DNA from: Hygrophila difformis
Lineage: Eukaryota > Streptophyta > Magnoliopsida > Lamiales > Acanthaceae
Reading direction: 5' to 3'
Assembly: GCA_030278955.1 (NCBI GenBank)
Contig: JAOANR010000005.1
Span: forward strand, 36,521,105 to 36,585,104
Length of the DNA stretch: 64,000 nucleotides
A program made the translations under genes and the position numbers. Positions 57,954 through 64,000 of this stretch are shown here, in pieces. Below the pieces are notes generated by a model. That model did no database searches, was not told the origin of the DNA, and worked only from the letters and a program-made list of their open reading frames with translations. Position 1 is the first letter of the stretch; each line of letters starts with the position of its first letter.

Positions 57954-57962
57954 TATTTATAG
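57954..57962 (-). promoter_or_regulatory. TATA box of element B LTR
   Basis: Reads CTATAAATA on the minus strand, counterpart of 43564-43572. Probable LTR promoter, transcription leftward. Confidence 0.65.
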
Positions 57963-58015
57963 AGGTGGAAAATTAGCCCTAGGCCCATTAGGCCCATCTG
58001 GTCGCCAAACAACTG

Positions 58016-58417
58016 CTTTGTCGCGGAATAGGGACAAAACACTTTTTGGCTCCAAGATGGCGCCCAGGAGGGGCCAGGACTGGAGGTCCGGAGAGGAAAG
58101 ACAAACTTCTATGTGTCTGCGGGACTTGAGGTCCTGGGAGCTTGGAACAGATTGAGCATGTGGGAAAATGAAAAGGGGGGCTCACGTGACTTGTCTGTCT
58201 CGCTCCATCTGTCGCTGTCGCGGTAGGCTCTGTCGGGGAAGGTTGTCTCTGGGCGCGATGTCTTTGTCTTGGTCGCGGTCCATTTTGTCGCGGAACCATG
58301 TTCCGCGACAAACTTTTGTGGCTTGATTCTCCTCTCACAGTCTCGGAATAATTTTGGGCGCGGAGCATTTTTCTGGGCGCGGAGCACTTGGGCGCGATGT
58401 GTTACTCCGCGACAAGG
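58016..58417. repeat. GTCGCG palindrome cluster 1 of element B
   Basis: Degenerate units, three or four recognisable (one clean at 58285-58312), several with GGGCGCGGAGC in place of GTCGCGGAAC. Counterpart of 43245-43496. Confidence 0.75.
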
Positions 58418-59580
58418 CATTAATTTTCTCTCTCCTCTCTTTCTTTCTATTTTCTTTTCGTCTCTTTCCATTCCCAGTTTTCAAAATCCTCTATTCTTCT
58501 TCTCTCCTTGCTTCTTCTTCTTTCTCGATTTTTTCTTTCTTTCCTCATGTTCTCTTCTTTCTTTTTCGTTTCCAAATTTCGTTTTCCGAGAAGGGCTGCC
58601 GGAGCTTATGGGCTGTCGGAGTGCGGAGGTGACGGAGGAGATGGAGGGGCGACGGCGGCGGAGCTGCTGGATCTCGGAGCTGTGGTGGCGCGAGGGCGTC
58701 GGGGCAGTGGAGGCGGAGCTACGGCTGTCGAGGGCGGTGGTGCTGGCGGCGACAGGAGGAGGATGGAGTTGGGCTGTTGGTGGATGGAGGTTTTGGAATG
58801 GTGGTGGTTCGGATGGGCGGCGAGTGCGGCTGTGGAGGCAGCGGCGGCGTTAGGGCGGCGAGAGTGGAGATGAGGTTGTGGGGTTGGATTCCGAGATGGA
58901 AGATGGGGGGCTTGGTCGGAGCTCGGTTTGGGTGTTGGTCGGAGGATGGGCTGTCGGAGTGGATGAGAGAGGTGGGTGAGATGTCGGAGGCGGTGGTGGC
59001 GGATTTGGGCTAGAAATGGAGAAGGGGCTGTGGTGGTGGAATGGAGGGTGGTCGGAATAGGGGCGGAGCCGCGGTGGCTGCTGGAGGCAGCGGAGGAAGG
59101 GGGCTGTTTTGGGGGAAATGCGGTGATGGGATGTGGAGGCGGCCGCCGGCCGGCGGTGGCGGCGCCGGCGGCGGCAGGGAGCAGGTTAGGGTTAGGGTTG
59201 GTTTTGTTGGGCTTGGGAGGTTGGGCCATGGGAATTGGACTATTGGACTGAAAATTCTTATTGGGCTTGGACTGGTTCAATAATGTTTTGGACCAAATTA
59301 ATTCAATAACCTGCATTCAATTAATTAAACTGGATTAGTGGACTTAATAACACAGAATATATATAAACCAAAATTATAAATATATAAATATACACAGAAT
59401 AATAAACATAAAAATTATAATTATATAAATCAAAATATAAAAATAATATAAATAAGTATATTTATTCCACTTGACTACTTGGTATGTGTTCCATCCAATA
59501 GACCTATGTTCTACCGAATAGACAACACCGAACCAAAACTACTCAAGTGGAGGATTTTAATATTTTTATCATGTTTTTGG
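58418..59580. other. Extra segment in element B LTR with a GC-rich core
   Basis: Absent from element A's LTR. After a T/C-rich stretch (58420-58590) comes a strikingly GC-rich block (about 58590-59210, GGCGGC and GGAGG-rich), then AT-rich sequence. Open in several frames on both strands because stops are rare, with Gly/Arg-rich or Pro/Ser-rich translations. It resembles the 5' end of a GC-rich plant gene, so capture of host sequence is possible; I recognise no protein. Confidence 0.4.
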
Positions 59581-59773
59581 GTTTTTTAATATAAATTAAA
59601 GAAAATAACAATATTTTTGTGTTTTTTTAATACCAGCTTATTATTTATACAAACTTGCATAAATCTGTTAAATTCAACTGCTTTCTTATTAAAATAAGAC
59701 CGGAATACGATCAAATGTCCATGTTTAGACACGGAAATAGATTGAAAATAATGGTCAATTTTGGCCATTATCA

Positions 59774-59787
59774 ACATCCTCACATTT
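59774..59787 (-). promoter_or_regulatory. Polypurine tract of element B
   Basis: On the minus strand AAATGTGAGGATGT lies directly before the LTR start TGATAATGG. The same string recurs after the internal hairpins. Confidence 0.65.
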
Positions 59788-61251
59788 AATACTGATCGTC
59801 CCCGAGCAGTCAGAGTCAATGTTCCTAAGAACACGGACTCTACATATTCAATCTATTTTCGTGGCTTCAAAAATATCATTCTTTTTAGATTGGGATAAGA
59901 CAATCAAAAACTACAAGTATTAAATTCTCTTGATTGCAGTGTTTAATAAAATGATACTTCTCACTTAATCAGGCCTACAAATCAGTCATTATTGATAATT
60001 CTTCATGAATATCATATTTAGAAAGATTCATTGATTTAATTCTAGAATTAAAGTATGACATGAACATAATTAAAAGCAGAGCCTCACATATAGTAGAAAC
60101 GGAAGTTTTACTCACTCTCAAAAAGGGGTTTTATCACTGAGCACTCATAATCAAATTTAATTAAATTATCCCATATGCTTGCAATTGGACCAACTCGCCA
60201 CCGGCTCATTTCTTCAAATCGAGATCACGAGGTCTTATTCAAGGGTTGTAATGGGGCTTACGGCTGTAACATTTGGTAGGAAAGGGAAATTATTGGGCTA
60301 AGAAGTGGCAAGAATTAATATTATCATGACATGGCATTATTTATTTATAAATTTATGATCATCAATATTTTTCTTTCTTTTGCTTTTCTCTTCATATTGC
60401 ATGACATTAGACTATGTCTAATTTGCTTTGTCATTTGCAATTTATTTATGTTGAATGAAATTCAACTTCTTTTTTTTTTTGTGTTGAATGGAACTCAACA
60501 ATTTTCTTCTTCTTCTTTTTCTCTTTTTTTTTGATCGGATTTTTGAATACCGATTGAGATTTTGTTGATGATCAAAAATTGTAATGCCTTGATAAAATTT
60601 ATTCTTGCACACTTGGGTTTGAATTTTGTGGTCTTTTTATAGGCTAGGAAAAATATAGAGGGCTTCAAAGAAAAATTAGGCTTAAGGCTCAAATTGGTTA
60701 CTCCTAAAGGGAAAATATTTTTGGGTTTGGATTTCAAAAGAAGGCCAAAAATTTGGTTTTCTAGGTGCCTCGATCATATGCCCGAGTTTTGGAATATGGC
60801 ATGGTCTTGAATCGGTCCCAATCGCGAGTTCTAGTGTCCTTTAACTAAAATGATTTTCACACATCAAAGAAAAGAATGAGTAAAAATGACTCATGGCTCA
60901 AATCTCACATGGAATGGTTCATTCATGTCATACAATATTCTTAAATATAATCTTTGAAAATTTCTTACACTCTATTCAATTAAATTCTCAACATGAGGAC
61001 TCATTACCCAACAAGATGATTATATCATTAAATTTTTATAGCTCAAAACCTCAAAAATTCATATCATGCATGTCTTCAATTATATTATCCCAATTTAAAA
61101 GTTTGAAAATTTAATCATAAACCAAAATCAAATATGTGAATTCTTGGACGAAGTTATGCATGCTTCGTACTGGGTTTAAAAATAAAATAATAAAAATAAA
61201 CAAAATAAAAATAACACACTTTTTTTTTTTTTTTAGATATTTAAGTAAAGA

Positions 61252-61290
61252 ATCAACATCCTCACATTTTGAGCCTTGCTCGAAATGTGA
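61252..61290 (-). other. Hairpin module 3 (element B)
   Basis: Stem CTCACATTTTGAGC / GCTCGAAATGTGA with one mismatch, followed on the minus strand by GAGGATGTTGATTC. No clear acceptor nearby. Confidence 0.6.
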
Positions 61291-61725
61291 GTCAATCAGT
61301 TCCCACTCAAACAAATTATCAAAATCAAAATAAAATAAAAGAGGAGGGGGGGAGGGAGAAAATATTAACATAAAAGATAGAAGAATAATTCCGATAGCCT
61401 TTTTCGTCAAGGCAATTAAATGTTCGACGATTTTGGCTATGTGTGATCGTTTGGTTCGTCGAACAAGGCGATTGTTCGATGCCCAATACTTAAGAAAAAT
61501 TCTGATTTTCATCAAAATTGTTCAATCACATTTTTGAATTTTATAAAATTTAATCTACCATATTCACTTGCATAAATTAGGTTGGATTAATTCTGTTCTT
61601 ATAAATGTTATTCCGGATTTTAAATTGCTTTAAATTCCAGGAATACTTTCAACTAATCACAGAATCAATCCAACCGGGAACCTGTTTTGGAGCTTTAATT
61701 TTCTTTTTGGTGATTCCACAAATTC

Positions 61726-61811
61726 CTGCAAAGCAGACACAGAAGAAGTTATCGGGTTTTCTCAAAAAATATCAACATCCTCACATTTAGAGTCTTAGTA
61801 CTCTAAATGTG
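61726..61811 (-). other. Hairpin / splice acceptor module 4 (element B)
   Basis: Stem CACATTTAGAGT / ACTCTAAATGTG (61782-61811), then on the minus strand GAGGATGTTGAT and, about 50 bp on, CTGCTTTGCAG before GAA (acceptor at plus 61726-61728). Confidence 0.65.
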
Positions 61812-62442
61812 ATTCAATTGACTAACACCCAAATTATTTAATAATATGCACAAGAGATATAAATATAAATATAGATATATGTATACATATAATTTTGACT
61901 TGCAGAAATTTAGGTTGGATTAATTCCGTCCTTGCGAAAATTATTCCGGATTTTAAATTTCTTTGAATTCCGGATATAATCTTCGGTCAATTACAGAACT
62001 AATCCAACCGGGAACCTCTTTAGATGCTCAGTCGGGACAGGGGCGACGGGAAGTGAGATGATGGCCGTGGCTTGTCCGATGGTGGTGAGCAATTGGTAGT
62101 CCGAAGATCTGCTGCTCCATTTGTTGTTTCACCAGTGATGAGGGTTTCCTCAGCGCAGTGGTGGTGTTGAGGTGAATGAGCGATGGAGCAGCGGTTGAGC
62201 TTCGTGGTCCGGATGTGGTGGAGATGACAAACACGTGAGTCTCACGTGTTGTGCAATTTACAATTGCCAATTAGTGTAGCTCCACTGCTACACTTCTCCA
62301 TTTTTCTTTGATTTTTCGTTTAATTAACCTCGACTTTTACAATTGGAGAGGTGTAAAATTAAACGAAAGATCAAAGTAGTGTAGCCCCAATGCTACACTT
62401 CCACATTTAACTCCTTACACCATTTTTGCGGCTCCATGATTC

Positions 62443-62523
62443 CTGCAAGACAAAATACCCAATTGGTTAGGTTTTCCCCTCAAATCGACATCCTCACATT
62501 TAGAGTCTTAGTACTCTAAATGT
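62443..62523 (-). other. Hairpin / splice acceptor module 5 (element B)
   Basis: Stem ACATTTAGAGT / ACTCTAAATGT (62496-62523), minus strand continues GAGGATGTCGATTTGAGG, then TTTGTCTTGCAG before GAATCATGGAGCC (acceptor at plus 62443-62445). Closest match to module 1 of element A. Confidence 0.65.
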
Positions 62524-62634
62524 TTAATTGATTTGAGGGTACTTCTCTGTTCTGAAATAAATACACTACACTAACACTAAACTAACTATGAGTAATCAGG
62601 AGTGTAATTCTCTTAATAAACGACGCTGCATCCT

Positions 62635-62757
62635 CCCCGGCAACGGTGCCATGAAACTTTTGACAAATTTCATTGCGCTGCCGGGGAGTGAAGATCCTCT
62701 AAATGCAATTTCCAGTTTCATGGCGCTCCCAAGTTATGATCCCCGGCAACGGCGCCA
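62635..62757 (-). promoter_or_regulatory. Duplicated tRNA-Asp primer-binding sites of element B
   Basis: Plus-strand CCCCGGCAACGGCGCCA (62741-62757) is the PBS next to the 5' LTR. A second copy with one change (CCCCGGCAACGGTGCCA, 62635-62651) is 106 bp further inside and is also followed by 23 bp of LTR-end sequence (TGAAACTTTTGACAAATTTC...). The LTR/PBS junction therefore exists twice. Confidence 0.85.
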
Positions 62758-64000
62758 TGAAACTTTTGACAAATTTCATTAACACGAGTATTTTTCAATA
62801 AAATAGAACAGGATTTATTAAATGAAGAAGTTATGATTTATGGAATGGGGTTTAGGGATATATTAAGGTTGTTACTCTTTATTACTCATGTGAGGGGCTT
62901 TAATTTCAAATGGCAATGTGGTACTCTCTGCCATGAAACTTCTGACAAATCTCATGATACAACCGGGATAAATTGACCTTCAACCTGTCACACTGAGGGT
63001 CCCCGGCATATGTGCCATGATACTTCTCATGATTTCATGTCATGAGATTCCCTGCCATGAAACTTTCGGCAGATTCCCACTACATGAGTATTTTCTGAAA
63101 AATCACATTTTTATTTACTCGTGTTAAGAAACTGTGCCCCCGAAAGCGCACGGAGTCAAAAATTGCAGTATTTATAGTAAGTACCGGATCGTTCACTGGA
63201 GGATGTGCGATGGAAGCAGGGCCCACGCCGTTTACTAAGATTTTCCACTCGGTTACTCGATTCGAGTTTGAGAAATGACTAACAGCTACTTGACAGAATT
63301 TAAACTACGCTATGAAAGCGATTAAAGTAAAGCAGGTAAAGTTATTCTAGAAAGCGAATTAAATTAATCTAAGAAGACAATAAAATTAATCTAAGAAAGC
63401 GGTTAAGATTATCTAAGAAAGCAGATTTAAATTATGACAGAAGGGACAGGAAGAAAATAATAAAGATTGGACAAGATTCAGATGAAACACAGTTAAACTT
63501 CCATTTTAATACACAGATCCTAGCTTGGGATAATCCTTTCAGTTAGCTAATTCTCATGCTCTCTATACCATGTTCCCTTTAACAGACAGGTACTTACAGT
63601 AAGAGTTTACATGCTCTTAAGGCAACAAATTCTAAGATACCACAGACTCACAACTGCTCCCGTCAGAGCGTGTCATTTATCTGTGGTGGACAAGCAACAC
63701 CTGACAAATCATTTATTGAAGTGTCAAGTACTGTTATCATTCCCCCATGTCACACCCAAAGACTCTAATCAAACCCTGAACTATCCCTTAACTCTCAGTC
63801 CTAGTAGCAGTTACACAACTCTCAATACAACCGAGTGACCTCTAACGAAAGCATTTAAAAGAAAGCGATAAAGAAAGCATTTAAAATCCTATCACTCGGA
63901 GGTTTTTGAAAGTTTGACCCTGGTAGTAAAAGAAAGCCCCCAGTCAGAATGACCGGATGTGGATCAAGAATTCCCTATTCTCGGTGAACCGCTCGCAGTG
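62758..64000 (-). repeat. Element B 5' LTR, partial
   Basis: The 1243 bp present look identical to 54115-55357 (offset 8643). The remainder lies beyond the window. Confidence 0.9.

Larger units (their letters stand above)
54115..59773 (-). repeat. Element B 3' LTR (5.66 kb)
   Basis: On the plus strand runs TGAAACTTTTGAC... to ...GGCCATTATCA. Homologous in reverse to 42942-47489, plus a 1.1-kb extra segment (about 58420-59580). Frames in it (for example 54968-55195, 56785-57138, 57988-58368) are repeat or LTR artefacts. Confidence 0.85.
59788..62634 (-). other. Element B interior, non-coding
   Basis: No gag or pol trace. Contains three hairpin modules, two diverged copies of a segment of about 110 bp (61560-61685 and 61900-62015, both with TTAGGTTGGATTAATTC and AATCCAACCGGGAACCT) and low-complexity AT stretches. 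The segment also occurs in element A near 47770-47890 in reverse orientation. CTACACTNCTCCATTT-type sequences recur in inverted orientation at about 62270-62410. Confidence 0.6.
54115..64000 (-). mobile_element. Element B: same family, minus strand, inserted in A's ORF
   Basis: 3' LTR 54115-59773, interior 59774-62757, and 5' LTR from 62758 beyond the window end. The PBS (62741-62757) and the polypurine tract (59774 onward) both face as expected for the minus strand. The insertion point is in element A's ORF; the left target duplication would be CCTGC (54110-54114). The interior of 3 kb has no coding sequence, so B is non-autonomous. The overlapping parts of its two LTRs (54115-55357 and 62758-64000) look identical by eye, so it is recent. 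Confidence 0.85.

Noticed and set aside
59180..59199. TTAGGGTTAGGG-like telomeric motif
   Set aside because: Only two to three units inside a GC-rich segment; too short to be an interstitial telomere.
58606..59316. 236-codon Pro/Ser/His-rich frame and overlapping Gly/Arg-rich frames
   Set aside because: GC-rich sequence poor in stop codons on both strands; no domain and no consistent codon signal.
42942..59773. One giant transposon with 4.5-5.6-kb terminal inverted repeats around a gene
   Set aside because: PBS (47490, 62741), polypurine tract (59774) and a second direct copy of the LTR (62758 onward) fit two nested LTR elements better.

Overview
The window is eukaryotic and comes from a plant nuclear genome, almost certainly a eudicot. 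The evidence is GT-AG introns, AT-rich intergenic DNA, Stowaway-type MITEs, Ty1/copia and Ty3/gypsy LTR elements, an L1-type LINE, a tRNA-derived SINE and Helitron remains. I cannot name the species. Only one clear host gene is visible: a three-exon gene for the 50-residue zinc-ribbon subunit of RNA polymerases II/IV/V (NRPB12/RPABC4 type), coding exons 16358-18048. A TATA box and an untranslated first exon near 7381-7482 may belong to it. Nearly everything else is transposable-element DNA, much of it nested, and target-site duplications (TSDs) allow the order of insertion to be read.

Layout: 286-7117 is a Stowaway-like MITE split by a decayed copia element (471-6777, TSD GTGTA). From 7120 to 18200 lies the NRPB12 gene. 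Its presumed 5' UTR intron holds a hAT-like element (7595-8941) carrying two MITEs, and an intact, very young copia element in antisense orientation (9216-15948, TSD GAGCA, 1354-aa gag-pol). Downstream, 18575-20603 is a second hAT-like element containing a 1.2-kb foldback element with about 525-bp arms. From 21348 to 36584 are the remains of a Helitron: a Pif1-type helicase on the minus strand and an RPA70-like gene on the plus strand that carries one frameshift. The helicase is split by a four-level nest, hAT (22260-31967) containing Harbinger/Tourist (22448-31585) containing a gypsy element (22589-30968) whose 2.65-kb LTRs differ by one base although its pol is dead. A 3'-end LINE fragment lies at 37459-41062.

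From 42942 to the window end lie two copies, in opposite orientation, of an unusual very-long-LTR family. Copy A (plus) has a 4.55-kb LTR, a tRNA-Asp primer-binding site (PBS), an intron-containing gene and a long ORF. Copy B (minus) is inserted in that ORF; its 5.66-kb 3' LTR and the start of its 5' LTR are visible and look identical where they overlap. The LTRs and the leader of A carry about 20 CpG-rich compound palindromes built on TTGTCGCGGAAC/GTTCCGCGACAA, plus fossil PBS-like motifs. The internal regions carry repeated modules of hairpin, GAGGATGTTG and usually a splice acceptor. This family is the best candidate here for something undescribed.

All boundaries were found by eye from termini and TSDs. 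Family names rest on motifs and not on database searches. Where a model is inferred (5' UTR exon, splicing in element A, Helitron membership of the RPA-like gene) the entry says so.
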